A stretch of 24,869 nt of DNA, from NCBI GenBank assembly GCA_022360355.1, contig JAKSCY010000707.1, positions 1-24,869 of the forward strand. Direction: 5' to 3'. Below, one piece after another: positions 1 to 8,506 of this stretch (its first letter is position 1; each line of letters begins with the position of its first letter). The notes beneath the pieces are model-generated. The model worked only from the letters and a program-made list of their open reading frames with translations, did not search any database and was not told the origin of the DNA. Both the position numbers and the translations under genes were made by a program. This DNA comes from Chlorobiales bacterium (lineage in GTDB: Bacteria; Bacteroidota; Chlorobiia; Chlorobiales; Chlorobiaceae).

Positions 1-939
1 AATTGTTTCATATATGGCCAGATAACTCTCATACCTCTCAGGGTGAATTTCTCCCGCCCGGACAGCCTGCACGACACCGCATGAAGGCTCTACGGTGTGC
101 GTACAGGACGAGAACGCACACTCCCTCATCGGCAGAAGAAACTCAGGAAAATAAAATCTGAGGTTTTCTTTTGTAATACCGGAAAGATTGAACTCCCTCA
201 GCCCCGGCGTGTCTATCACATATCCTCCTTCAGGCAAACCAAGCATCACCGCATTCGTAGTGGTATGCACTCCCTTGAGGCTCCAGGCACTGACCTCGGC
301 GGTTTTCAGCCTTTCCTCGCCGACAAGCAGATTGATAAGCGTGGACTTACCGACACCCGAATGCCCGCTGAATGCGGAAACTTTTCCGGCAAGCTTTTTA
401 CGCAACACTGCAATACCTTCTCCATCTTCACCGCTGACATAACAGACGGAATAATCCAGTGCGTGATAAAGGGCCATCTGCTCCTCGACCAATGCCCGGT
501 TAGCGGCATCCATCTTGTTGACAATGATGATAACCGGCATATGCTCCGATTCAGCAAAAACCAGATAGCGGTCGATCAGGCGGCGGTTTAACGGCGGCTG
601 CACGGCGGAGACGACGACGGCAAGCTGATCGATATTGGCGGCTATTACCTGAACTTTCTCTTTACTGCGGTTGCGCCGCACATCCCTTTTCCTCACCAGG
701 GCAGAAGTTCGCTGGAAAACAAGGCTGATCACACCTTCCTTGACGTCGCCCCCGGCTGTCTCCGTTACATGCACATAATCACCCACAGCCACAAGGCTGG
801 TATCGGCATTTTCCGTTTTTGTCCCCCGGAAAGTCGTGCAGAGGAATCGCCCGTCCGCGCCACCGTCAACAAGGTACATGCCTCCCCTCGCCTCGACAAC
901 CACGCCCTTGAAAGTATGCCCTTCCTGCAACCCGCGCAT
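1..939 (-). CDS. rsgA: Ribosome small-subunit-dependent GTPase A (partial, C-terminus cut by window edge)
   Basis: RsgA is a circularly permuted GTPase that acts in late maturation of the 30S ribosomal subunit. Reading the minus strand from the ATG at 939, the frame stays open for 313 codons to the left edge. The G motifs appear in permuted order: G4 NKMD at residues 141-144, G1/Walker A GHSGVGKS at 192-199, and G3 DTPGL at 243-247. A zinc knuckle follows with C274, C279, H281 and C287, as in the family. The N-terminal ~100 residues fit the OB-fold. Only a short C-terminal tail should be missing given family length. A TTG lies five codons upstream (954), but ATG 939 has a GGACGG-like site at a fitting distance. 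recG ends 23 bp upstream on the same strand, so the two are probably cotranscribed. Confidence 0.95.
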   Translation of the reverse strand, partial: MRGLQEGHTFKGVVVEARGGMYLVDGGADGRFLCTTFRGTKTENADTSLVAVGDYVHVTETAGGDVKEGVISLVFQRTSALVRKRDVRRNRSKEKVQVIAANIDQLAVVVSAVQPPLNRRLIDRYLVFAESEHMPVIIIVNKMDAANRALVEEQMALYHALDYSVCYVSGEDGEGIAVLRKKLAGKVSAFSGHSGVGKSTLINLLVGEERLKTAEVSAWSLKGVHTTTNAVMLGLPEGGYVIDTPGLREFNLSGITKENLRFYFPEFLLPMRECAFSSCTHTVEPSCGVVQAVRAGEIHPERYESYLAIYETI

Positions 940-962
940 ACGTTTACCGTCCAAAACTTCGC

Positions 963-3095
963 TCAGCCGATATCGACCAACAAAAAGCGTTCATGGTAAT
1001 GTTCCCTGTAGTGGTTCCTTATCATTTCATTGGCGGGATCGCGAAGATACATGTCACCCCTGACGAGTTCGAATGCAGCCTTTCGTGCCGAGCACATGAT
1101 ATCGTAATCGCGGGAGATATCAGCGATTTTCAACCCTGCCGTTACCCCCGATTGCTCTTTTCCCAGAATATTGCCGGTCCCGCGCAATGCTGCATCGATC
1201 TCGGACAACCTGAACCCGTCGGTCGTGCTCTCCATCGCAGACAACCTTTCACGGGCATCGTCGCCGAGCACTGCATAAAGCAGAAAACAGTATGACTGAT
1301 GCTGTCCCCTGCCCACTCTTCCCCGCAACTGATGAAGCTGCGCCAGTCCGAAACGCTCCGCATGCTCAACCACCATGATCGTCGCATTCGGCACATCAAC
1401 CCCGACCTCGATGACAGTAGTCCCGACAAGCAGATCGAGCTGACCCGATCTGAACTCGCCCATAACACGCTCTTTCTCGTCAGAAGGCATCTGACCATGA
1501 ATCAACCCCATACTGATACCGGGCGGAAGCTCGTCACGCAGTTGCCTGAAACTCTCTGCTGCAGCTTTAAGATCAATCTTTTCGGACTCTTCAACAAGAG
1601 GATACACAATATAGGCCTGTCTGCCTTTTTCAACTTCCCGACGAAGAAAACGGAGAACCTCCGGTTTTTCACTCTCCCTGCACAGCCGGGTGACAATATG
1701 TTTTCTGCCACCGGGAAGCTGATCGATTACTGTAACATCAAGGTCCCCGAACACCCCCATAGTAAGGGTTCTCGGGATCGGCGTTGCCGTCATGAGCAGC
1801 ACATGAGGATTTTCAGCCTTATCCTGAAGCGCTTTGCGCTGCAACACACCAAACCGGTGCTGCTCGTCAATGACAGCAAGGCCAAGCTTTTTAAAACGTA
1901 CCGTATCCTCTATAACAGCGTGCGTGCCAACAAGGATGTGAAGCAGGCCGGCTTCAAGCCGATCCAGTATGCCTCTGCGTTCTTTTATTCTTTGCCGTCC
2001 GCCGAGAAAGCCGACATGAAGCCCGAGCGATTCCGCAAGTTCTTTCATTACCATGAAATGCTGAAAGGCGAGTATTTCCGTAGGTGCCATAAATGCCGCC
2101 TGCAACCCGTTGTCAGCCGCAAGCGTCATTGCAAACATGGCCACCAGTGTTTTACCTGAACCGACATCTCCCTGAAGCAAACGGTTCATCCGGTTTCCAC
2201 TTCGCAGATCACGGTAAATCTCCCGCACGGCATTTTTTTGTGCTGTCGTCATACTGTATGGCAGCATGTCATAGAGCTTTGCCGTATAGTTTCCGGAGCG
2301 TTCAAAACGAATGGCGCCCCCGCCTGTATGCACAAAAGCACGGCGTATCGCAAAAACAAGCTGTGCATAGAACAGTTCGGTCCATTTAAACCGATAGAGC
2401 GCCCGGTCGAGCATTTCAGGGGAAGAAGGAAAGTGGATCATCCGGTATGCCTCATTGAGCGGCAGGAGACCATATTGCGTAACAATCCTGTCGGGAAGGT
2501 TTTCCCTGAAAAACGGGGGTTTGACAACAAAGGCTTTTTGCAATACCCCCCTCAACCCTCTCGACCCCAGACCGGCTTGCTTCAGGGGCTCGGACGAAGG
2601 GTATACCGGCACGATCTTGCCTGTGTGAAAGAGATCAACAACATTATTCTCCTCATCGGAGGCCGAATCCTGGTCACGGTTGAGACGTTCAAATTCCGGA
2701 TGCTGCATCTGCCGCTGGCGACCGAAAACCCCAACTTTGCCGTGAACCGCCAGAACGTCTCCTTCCCGGAGAGTACGGGAAACATAGGATACCCCCCTGA
2801 ACCAGACCAGTTCAAGCGCTCCTGATTTGTCCAAGAGCGTAACGTTCAAGCGCGAACGCCCATACCGGCCATTCTGTTTCATTACCCTTTTCACCGTTCC
2901 AACAACCGTTACCAGTTCCCCTTCAACAAGCGCATCAATGTGCTTTATGGTCCTTCTGTCCAGATAACGTCGCGGGAAAAAATCATACAGATCGGCAATC
3001 GTCTTTATTCCAACCTGTTCTAACAACGCAGCTTTGCGCGGGCCTACTCCCTTGATAGCTGTCACCGGAATGTCACAAAGGTTTTTTTCAACCAT
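963..3095 (-). CDS. recG: ATP-dependent DNA helicase RecG
   Basis: RecG remodels stalled replication forks and branch-migrates Holliday junctions. The 710-residue product matches the usual family length. Residues ~1-280 form the N-terminal part with a helix-hairpin-helix-like segment (IKGVGPRKA) and the OB-fold wedge domain. Walker A GDVGSGKT is at 309-316 and the DEQH box at 410-413, followed by TATPIPRT. The second helicase lobe ends with the QLRGRVGRG motif, and the C-terminal RecG domain follows. ATG 3095 is the first in-frame start that keeps the conserved N-terminus. The start overlaps the end of a possible small upstream ORF by 8 bp. rsgA lies 23 bp downstream. rpmE is divergent across a 177-bp gap. 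Confidence 0.97.
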   Translation of the reverse strand: MVEKNLCDIPVTAIKGVGPRKAALLEQVGIKTIADLYDFFPRRYLDRRTIKHIDALVEGELVTVVGTVKRVMKQNGRYGRSRLNVTLLDKSGALELVWFRGVSYVSRTLREGDVLAVHGKVGVFGRQRQMQHPEFERLNRDQDSASDEENNVVDLFHTGKIVPVYPSSEPLKQAGLGSRGLRGVLQKAFVVKPPFFRENLPDRIVTQYGLLPLNEAYRMIHFPSSPEMLDRALYRFKWTELFYAQLVFAIRRAFVHTGGGAIRFERSGNYTAKLYDMLPYSMTTAQKNAVREIYRDLRSGNRMNRLLQGDVGSGKTLVAMFAMTLAADNGLQAAFMAPTEILAFQHFMVMKELAESLGLHVGFLGGRQRIKERRGILDRLEAGLLHILVGTHAVIEDTVRFKKLGLAVIDEQHRFGVLQRKALQDKAENPHVLLMTATPIPRTLTMGVFGDLDVTVIDQLPGGRKHIVTRLCRESEKPEVLRFLRREVEKGRQAYIVYPLVEESEKIDLKAAAESFRQLRDELPPGISMGLIHGQMPSDEKERVMGEFRSGQLDLLVGTTVIEVGVDVPNATIMVVEHAERFGLAQLHQLRGRVGRGQHQSYCFLLYAVLGDDARERLSAMESTTDGFRLSEIDAALRGTGNILGKEQSGVTAGLKIADISRDYDIMCSARKAAFELVRGDMYLRDPANEMIRNHYREHYHERFLLVDIG

Positions 3096-3189
3096 GCATG
3101 CTCATGCTTTTGTCTGTCCGGGCACCATCCAGCGCCACAACCGGAACACGCTGCACGCTCTTCAGGACACCTTTGCTTTGTTTCTGCAT
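3088..3189 (-). CDS. Possible 33-codon small ORF overlapping the recG start
   Basis: In the leader of recG an ATG at 3189 opens a 33-codon frame whose TGA stop (3088-3090) overlaps the recG start by 8 bases. The same frame stays open further upstream, with an alternative GTG at 3228 that would give 46 residues. The peptide is basic with a segment VQRVPVVALDGARTDK, and it has no recognised domain. The stop/start overlap is what a translationally coupled leader peptide would show. There is no clear ribosome-binding site, the frame covers the rpmE promoter on the other strand, and frames of this length arise by chance. Weak call. Confidence 0.2.
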   Translation of the reverse strand: MQKQSKGVLKSVQRVPVVALDGARTDKSMSMHG

Positions 3190-3205
3190 GTTAATCTTGT
3201 ATATT
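3178..3205 (+). promoter_or_regulatory. Candidate sigma-70-type promoter for rpmE-frr
   Basis: TTGTTT (3178-3183) and TATATT (3200-3205) are separated by 16 bp, about 68 bp upstream of the rpmE ATG. This would give a leader of roughly 60 nt. The call is by eye from hexamer match and spacing only. Confidence 0.4.
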
Positions 3206-3272
3206 GCCCGAGAAATTGTTTTATTCACGACACATATAACAGGTTTATCGCCAGACAAGGTACATCGAAGTC

Positions 3273-3497
3273 ATGAAAAAAGATATCCATCCGAAGTATA
3301 CGAAAGTTACTGTTACCTGTGCCAACTGCGGCAACAGCTTTGAAACACGTTCCACAAGACCATCGATTAAAGTCGATATCTGCAGTAACTGCCATCCTTT
3401 CTATACAGGCAAACAGGTACTGGTTGACACTGCCGGACGCGTCGAACGTTTTCAGAAAAGATTCGGCAAGAAAGCTGCCGCATCTTCTTCTGAATAG
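3273..3497 (+). CDS. rpmE: 50S ribosomal protein L31 (zinc-binding C+ type)
   Basis: L31 is a small protein of the large ribosomal subunit that bridges toward the 30S head. The 74-residue product shows the zinc-binding pattern: CANC at residues 16-19 and CSNC at 37-40, followed by the family signature HPFYTGKQ. It is therefore the C+ paralogue rather than the zinc-free type, and should depend on zinc supply. The C-terminal tail is short and basic, then Ser-rich. The start is the ATG at 3273, preceded by a weak purine stretch. frr follows 44 bp downstream on the same strand, so two translation genes probably share the promoter proposed at 3178-3205. Confidence 0.97.
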   Translation: MKKDIHPKYTKVTVTCANCGNSFETRSTRPSIKVDICSNCHPFYTGKQVLVDTAGRVERFQKRFGKKAAASSSE

Positions 3498-3541
3498 GGT
3501 TTGTCACGCGGTCTCCGATAATCAAACATGATTCGAAACCT

Positions 3542-4102
3542 ATGAGCGTCAAGGAAATCACTCAAAAGGTGGAAGCAAAAATGAAAAAATCTCTTGAAAG
3601 CTTCCAGCATGAGATCGCCGCCATAAGAACCGGCAAGGCAACAACGGCCTTGCTCGACCGTGTAAAAGTCGATGCCTACGGCCAATTGATGCCGCTCAAA
3701 CAACTTGGCAATGTAGGCGTTCAGGACGCTCACACACTCATGGTTCAGGTCTGGGATAAATCGATGGTTGCCCCGGCAGAAAAAGCCATCCGTGATGCCA
3801 ATCTCGGGCTCAACCCCGCAGCAGAAGGACAGAGCATCAGGGTAAGCATACCTCCCCTCACGGAAGAACGACGCAAGGAGTATGTCAAACTCACCAAAAA
3901 GTATGGTGAAGACACAAAGATCGCGCTCCGCAATCTCCGCAGGGAAATACTTCACGGTGTTGACAAGCTCGAGAAAGACAAGGAGATCAGCGAGGATGAG
4001 AAAAGCCGAAGCAAAAAAGACGCCGACGACCTCGTTCACAAGTACGAAAAACAGATCAACGACCTGATCGCTCAGAAAGAAAAAGAGATCATGGAAGTGT
4101 AG
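3542..4102 (+). CDS. frr: Ribosome recycling factor
   Basis: RRF splits the post-termination ribosome together with EF-G. The 186-residue product has the usual family length. It shows the N-terminal three-helix-bundle segment with the conserved RTGKA motif (residues ~31-35). The second, beta-rich domain follows, and then the helix containing RVSIPPLTEERRKEYVKLTKK (split here as RVSIPPLTEERR then KEYVKLTKK). The C-terminus is a charged helix rich in Lys and Glu. It lies 44 bp after rpmE and is probably cotranscribed with it. Its last 14 bases overlap the 3' end of bchY on the opposite strand, so transcripts of the two genes would be complementary at their ends unless transcription stops inside coding sequence. 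Confidence 0.97.
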   Translation: MSVKEITQKVEAKMKKSLESFQHEIAAIRTGKATTALLDRVKVDAYGQLMPLKQLGNVGVQDAHTLMVQVWDKSMVAPAEKAIRDANLGLNPAAEGQSIRVSIPPLTEERRKEYVKLTKKYGEDTKIALRNLRREILHGVDKLEKDKEISEDEKSRSKKDADDLVHKYEKQINDLIAQKEKEIMEV

Positions 4103-5333
4103 TAAAGTACTCTTTCATTTTCCTGAACACATCCTTTCTTCCCAGAAGACCTGCAACCATCCCAAGCACCGTTCCGGCACCCGCGGCGAAAAATACGGGG
4201 CGGGACGAAATATTGTTGGTATAGTAGATTGCCGGAATGCCCCTTTCTTTTGCGAAACTGTCCAGTGACGTAGTCCCGATGACAAGATCCGGCTCATACT
4301 CCAGAACAGCCCGCATATCCTCCTCCAGGTATTTCCGGTAACGGATCTCGGTACCGAGCATGGAAAGAAGCCGGTGATCCTCCTCCCCGAGAGCAGTACG
4401 AGCGATTGATGTCGATGCATAAGGAACCTCGAGACCTGCTTCCAGCAGCAATCTGACAACGGGCAGCTCATTCCCCTCGTACCCGGCAACGATAACCTTC
4501 CCTGAAAGGTTGCCGAACTTGCCAATGACTTCCGCCGCTTTCTCTTTTTCCTCCGCGGCAACCTTACGAACAGTTTCCACATCGAGTTCGAGAGCTTCAC
4601 CGATCCGCTCGATCCATCCGGCGATTGCCCCTGCACCGACGGGATTTCCGGAGACAATTCGTACCCCCTTTTCTTCAAGCAGCGAGGCTGTCCTTTCGTA
4701 AAATGGGTGCAACAGTGCACATGCCTGAACTTTCCCGGCTTCGGCGTAATCCTCCAGGTCGGCAGCGGGAACCGCAATAACCGACTGCACACCTATTCGC
4801 TGCAGAACGCCGCCTATAGCCATTGCATCAACCGGAAAGATTTCACCAACAACCAGAAGCGATTTTTCTCTCTTCGGTCCGTCAAAATCAGCAAACCTGC
4901 CGAGCAGCGCTGAGGCCGCAACATCTTTTGCTTCAGGATGGGATTTGATCTGAAACGCGGGCAGCCGAACAAGCTGCACAACAGCATTACCCACCTTTTC
5001 AGGCAGCAGTTCTTCTGCAATTCCTGCCGTTTCGGCAACACAGGTACTGACCACAGGAATGAACGTCACAGCAGGATCCTCAGCTATCTTCTTGATTGTC
5101 GCTCTTACATCATCGATCATCGTTCCCCCGGAAATCTGAACGTTCATCAGTTCAGGCGCAACTATTGATCTTCGTGCCGCGTAAAAATGTGAAACAAAGG
5201 TCAATCCATAAAGACAACCCTGATCGCCGACAAGGCAAACCGTCGCCCCCTCGATCCTGGTAAGAACACGCAGCCCCCCGAAGGCAGGACACATCGACTG
5301 AGGATGAAGATTCGGACATTCATTTTTTCCCAT
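4089..5333 (-). CDS. bchY: Chlorophyllide a reductase subunit Y (BchY)
   Basis: BchY pairs with BchZ as the nitrogenase-like catalytic part of chlorophyllide oxidoreductase. Electrons come from the BchX iron protein, and the enzyme reduces ring B on the way to bacteriochlorophyll a. The segment GCLYGLTFVSHFY (residues 39-51) is characteristic of BchY. From ATG 5333 the product is 414 residues. Cys15, Cys40 and Cys98 have the spacing (25 and 58) I expect for the three BchY ligands of the bridging [4Fe-4S] cluster; BchZ supplies the fourth. The protein lacks the longer N-terminal extension of purple-bacterial BchY. A TTG at 5372 would add 13 residues. bchX and bchZ are not in the window. The HU-like gene ends 57 bp upstream on the same strand. 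Confidence 0.9.
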   Translation of the reverse strand: MGKNECPNLHPQSMCPAFGGLRVLTRIEGATVCLVGDQGCLYGLTFVSHFYAARRSIVAPELMNVQISGGTMIDDVRATIKKIAEDPAVTFIPVVSTCVAETAGIAEELLPEKVGNAVVQLVRLPAFQIKSHPEAKDVAASALLGRFADFDGPKREKSLLVVGEIFPVDAMAIGGVLQRIGVQSVIAVPAADLEDYAEAGKVQACALLHPFYERTASLLEEKGVRIVSGNPVGAGAIAGWIERIGEALELDVETVRKVAAEEKEKAAEVIGKFGNLSGKVIVAGYEGNELPVVRLLLEAGLEVPYASTSIARTALGEEDHRLLSMLGTEIRYRKYLEEDMRAVLEYEPDLVIGTTSLDSFAKERGIPAIYYTNNISSRPVFFAAGAGTVLGMVAGLLGRKDVFRKMKEYFTTLP

Positions 5334-5390
5334 ACTAACTGCTGTTTTGCTGCTGCGAAAAGATATCGCCAAACGGAAACAAGTTCGTAA

Positions 5391-5888
5391 CTATTTTACA
5401 TGCACCTCAAACACCTGCAGGTTCTCGTAAGCGTTATTGACAATTTCCTGGAGCGTTCTGTCGGGAACAAAAATGTATTTTCCATCAACATTTCCGAACG
5501 TTCCCAGTCCTTCAAGACAGAGCTCCTGCTTTTTCCCAAAAGTATCTTTGAAATGCCCGGCCAGAATTCTGTAGAATTTTTCAGCCTCTGTTTCCGTAAG
5601 CCCTGTCTTGCGGGCGATAATCCGCAGGGTTGCGGAATCCACCACCGGTCTTGTAAGAAAAACAATTTGCTTCCGGGGAGGCAAGGCACGCGTAACATTG
5701 TCCTGAGCCTCCTTCCTGAAAGGGATATGCGCCACCTTGAAATAACCGAGTCCTTTAACGGCAATCTCTTCCTTTTGGACAAGTTCTTCAACCAGCCCGG
5801 CAACAACGGCGTTGAGACATTGTATGACACGCTGCTTGTCCAGAGAAAGTTTTTTTTCCAGACGGGCAACACATGCGTCACTTTTCAT
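5391..5888 (-). CDS. Tandem HU-like domain protein (possible HU-CCDC81 type)
   Basis: The 165-residue product looks like two HU/IHF-type modules in a row. Each has a helical start, then a GLG-x-F turn: GLGYF at residues 46-50 and GLGTF at 127-131. The first module continues into PPRKQIVF (70-77), at the place where HU carries its DNA-contact arm. The second starts near residue 83 with a helical ATLRIIARKTGLTETEAEKF segment. The layout resembles the paired bacterial HU-CCDC81 domains known from Bacteroidetes, but here no membrane segment or SPOR domain follows. Function is unknown: it may bind DNA or be a structural protein. It begins 155 bp from the divergent xseA and ends 57 bp before bchY, so it may share a transcript with bchY. 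The CDS call is firm; the domain call is moderate. Confidence 0.8.
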   Translation of the reverse strand: MKSDACVARLEKKLSLDKQRVIQCLNAVVAGLVEELVQKEEIAVKGLGYFKVAHIPFRKEAQDNVTRALPPRKQIVFLTRPVVDSATLRIIARKTGLTETEAEKFYRILAGHFKDTFGKKQELCLEGLGTFGNVDGKYIFVPDRTLQEIVNNAYENLQVFEVHVK

Positions 5889-5946
5889 TCCAAAGCTGAT
5901 CGTTTCAAATTATTCCGAAAAACAGTTGATTGGCGGGACAACTTAT

Positions 5947-5974
5947 TTGCCGCCGTCCCAGATGAGAATATACT
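5947..5974 (+). promoter_or_regulatory. Candidate promoter for xseA
   Basis: TTGCCG (5947-5952) and TATACT (5969-5974) are separated by 16 bp, 69 bp upstream of the xseA ATG. The -10 matches five of six consensus bases. Called by eye. Confidence 0.4.
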
Positions 5975-6043
5975 AAAACCATTCCACGGAAATACCTAAC
6001 TTTACGGTTACCATATCCGGCAAACCGTATTGAAACGTTTCCT

Positions 6044-7294
6044 ATGTCAGAGCAGATATTTACCGTTACCGAACTCACAAAGGAGATCAAGTCTGTCCTT
6101 GAAGACCAGTTCCCCACCATCAGCGTCAGAGGCGAGATTTCCAATTTCAAGCTCCCGGGTTCAGGTCACATCTATATGACCCTGAAAGATGAAGGCGCAC
6201 AGATTCCCGCAGTTATATGGAAAAACATTCGCATGAGGCTTTCTGTCGATCTCAAGGACGGTCTGGAAGTCATCGCTCGCGGACGCCTCGAGGTGTACCC
6301 TCCCTCAGGGCGCTATCAACTCATCTGTACGTCTGTCACCCCTGCCGGTGAAGGAATGCTTCAGCTTGCCTATGCGATGCTTCTTGAAAAGCTTGCCGCC
6401 AAAGGCTATTTCAACCAGGAACATAAAAAACCGTTGCCTGCCATCCCGGAAAGAATCGGCCTGATAACATCGGCAACCGGAGCGGTAATAGAAGACATGA
6501 GCAACGTTTTCATGCGCCGTTTCCCGGCTGCACAACTTCTGCTCTATCCGGTAAAGGTCCAGGGAGAAGAAGCCGCACAAAATGTTACCGGAGCATTCGC
6601 TTATTTCAACACGCTCTCCGATCCGGCAAAAAAAACCGATGTCATTATCGTAGCCAGGGGAGGCGGATCTCTTGAAGATCTTCAGGCATTCAACGAGGAA
6701 GAAGTGGCTCTGGCAATCTTTGGTTCGCAAATTCCGGTTATCAGCGCAATCGGCCATGAAACAGATGTCACAATCGCCGACATGGTTGCCGACATGCGTG
6801 CAGGAACACCATCGATAGCTGCAGAAATTGCCGCCCCCGATATGCAGGAACTTCTCCGGCACTGCGATTCCCTGCTCAACCGCCAATGTTCAGCACTGCA
6901 CACCAAGGTTGAGGGAACCGAGCGACAAGTCGGTTCTCTTCTTGGGAGTTATGCCTTTAACCGTCCTCAGGTCAAGCTTGAACAACTGCATGAACAGATA
7001 GACCACCTTGTCAAGTACATGTCACAATCGATCCGGAGCGCAATCATGCATTCGGAACGCAGTTTTTCTTCCGTCACGGAAAGGCTTGCCCTGCTTGATC
7101 ACAGAAAAACACTCGAAAGAGGGTTTACTCTCGTCAGGCAAGGCAATTCATATGTCACCTCCAGTAATGCTGTCCGTAAGACCGACAGAGCATCCGTGAT
7201 CTTTCATGATGGCGAAGTAGCTGTTGAAATCATGCCGGACGTTGCTGCTCCCGGAACATCCGCCGGACCAGATCGAGATCCCCGGGAGTGTTGA
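6044..7294 (+). CDS. xseA: Exodeoxyribonuclease VII large subunit
   Basis: XseA is the catalytic subunit of exonuclease VII, which degrades single-stranded DNA from both ends to short oligonucleotides. The 416-residue product has an N-terminal OB-fold domain (residues ~5-105) and a catalytic domain with [15 protein letters not shown] (205-219) and [21 protein letters not shown] (split as [10 protein letters not shown] at 237-246, then [11 protein letters not shown]). A helical region and the terminal HRKTLERGF motif follow. The last ~20 residues are a Pro/Gly-rich tail encoded where the gene overlaps kdsB by 65 bp tail to tail. The small subunit gene xseB is not adjacent and not in the window. 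The start is ATG 6044, 155 bp from the divergent HU-like gene. Confidence 0.96.
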   Translation: MSEQIFTVTELTKEIKSVLEDQFPTISVRGEISNFKLPGSGHIYMTLKDEGAQIPAVIWKNIRMRLSVDLKDGLEVIARGRLEVYPPSGRYQLICTSVTPAGEGMLQLAYAMLLEKLAAKGYFNQEHKKPLPAIPERIGLITSATGAVIEDMSNVFMRRFPAAQLLLYPVKVQGEEAAQNVTGAFAYFNTLSDPAKKTDVIIVARGGGSLEDLQAFNEEEVALAIFGSQIPVISAIGHETDVTIADMVADMRAGTPSIAAEIAAPDMQELLRHCDSLLNRQCSALHTKVEGTERQVGSLLGSYAFNRPQVKLEQLHEQIDHLVKYMSQSIRSAIMHSERSFSSVTERLALLDHRKTLERGFTLVRQGNSYVTSSNAVRKTDRASVIFHDGEVAVEIMPDVAAPGTSAGPDRDPREC

Positions 7295-7976
7295 CCCCGG
7301 GCGAGTCAACCGTAGTTTCCACACATTGTATGCGAAAGCCATTTTCCAGCAAACGCAGTTGTTCGAGAGACTCCTCCTTTTCAAGCATTGAAGGTTCCAG
7401 TGCTGCAAACTCCCGAAGCACGTCCGACCGAAACGCATAGATGCCGATGTGACGATAGAACGTCATCGAAGCATTTCTCATCCGTGAAAAAGGGATCTGG
7501 CTCCGTGAAAAGTACAAAGCGTACCCATCCTTGTTCATAACCACCTTTACAATATGCTGGTCCCTGATCGTGGTGTAATCTCCCGGCAAAACAGGATATA
7601 CCAGTGTTGTACAGTCAGGATTTTCTCCGCGAAGATAAGGCCCTGCAACACGATCGATATTGCCCGGATCGATAAGCGGTTCGTCACCCTGCAGGTTGAT
7701 AAAAACATCCCCGTCAATCTGTCCGGCTGCTTCGGCAATACGTTCCGAGCCGCAGCTCGCGTTTTCGGAGGTCATAATAACCTCGGCACCAACGGTCCGC
7801 AGAACATCGGCAATTTCCCTGCTGTCTGTTGCAACAACAACGCGTTCCGCACAACTTGCCTGCATTGCACGCTGAAACGTTCTGACAATGAGGGGCTCTC
7901 CTTCAAGATCAACGAGCATTTTCCTCTTCAACCTGCTTGAATCGAGCCTTGCAGGAATGATGATCACTACCTTCAT
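7230..7976 (-). CDS. kdsB: 3-deoxy-manno-octulosonate cytidylyltransferase
   Basis: KdsB activates Kdo with CTP to give CMP-Kdo for the lipopolysaccharide inner core, which marks a Gram-negative envelope. From ATG 7976 the product is 248 residues, the family length. It opens with the nucleotide-binding [14 protein letters not shown] loop. It then has GSER (the counterpart of the usual GTDR), LQGDEPLID for metal and nucleotide binding, HIGIYAFR, and the end motif [13 protein letters not shown]. The frame could extend 30 codons upstream, but the extra residues do not resemble the family and ATG 7976 begins exactly at the first beta strand. It is the last gene of the gatC-DUF167-dtd-kdsB set. 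Its final 65 bases overlap xseA on the other strand. Confidence 0.95.
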   Translation of the reverse strand: MKVVIIIPARLDSSRLKRKMLVDLEGEPLIVRTFQRAMQASCAERVVVATDSREIADVLRTVGAEVIMTSENASCGSERIAEAAGQIDGDVFINLQGDEPLIDPGNIDRVAGPYLRGENPDCTTLVYPVLPGDYTTIRDQHIVKVVMNKDGYALYFSRSQIPFSRMRNASMTFYRHIGIYAFRSDVLREFAALEPSMLEKEESLEQLRLLENGFRIQCVETTVDSPGVNTPGDLDLVRRMFREQQRPA

Positions 7977-8019
7977 TAATATCGTATGGCTGAATGGATT
8001 GACTTTCTTACCCGATTGC

Positions 8020-8493
8020 CTACTGACTATTGCCGTCTGCCAACTGATTCTCCGGCGTATCGACAATCAGCGTAACCGGCCCGTCGTTTACAAGACTCAC
8101 CTGCATCTCGTCGCCAAAAGAGCCGGTCTCGATGCGCAGGGAAGAGTTTGAACGCATGGCGTCGACAAACCCGTTATAGATATCATGTGCTTTTCTGAAC
8201 GGTGCTGAGCCGGAAAACCCCGGTCTGTTGCCGCGGCTTGTATCGGCATAAAGGGTGAACTGTGAAACCAGGAGAAGTTCCCCTCCGGTATCCGAAACCG
8301 AAAGGTTCATTTTGCCCTTGCTGTCCTCAAAGATTCTGAGGTTGAGAATCTTGCGAATCATCCAGAATGTCTCCCGGTCTTCGTCTTCCGGAGCTATACC
8401 GAGCAGCACCAGAAGCCCCGGCCCTATCCGGGAATACAGGGCACCGTTCACCGTGACCGACGCTTCACTCACTCTCTGGATTACCGCCCTCAT
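8020..8493 (-). CDS. dtd: D-aminoacyl-tRNA deacylase
   Basis: DTD removes D-amino acids (and mischarged glycine) from tRNA as a chiral proofreading step. The 157-residue product starts [13 protein letters not shown], typical of the family. It carries the SQFTLYAD motif (residues ~77-84) followed by GNRPGF, and near the C-terminus the Gly-cisPro element in NDGPVT. The C-terminal ten residues after VDTPEN look non-conserved. It lies 13 bp after the DUF167 gene and 43 bp before kdsB, within a closely spaced minus-strand set. Confidence 0.95.
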   Translation of the reverse strand: MRAVIQRVSEASVTVNGALYSRIGPGLLVLLGIAPEDEDRETFWMIRKILNLRIFEDSKGKMNLSVSDTGGELLLVSQFTLYADTSRGNRPGFSGSAPFRKAHDIYNGFVDAMRSNSSLRIETGSFGDEMQVSLVNDGPVTLIVDTPENQLADGNSQ

Positions 8494-8506
8494 AGACCAA
8501 CAGTAT

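Noticed and set aside
1299..2159. 286-codon plus-strand frame
   Set aside because: Antisense to the conserved helicase core of recG; no recognisable motif.
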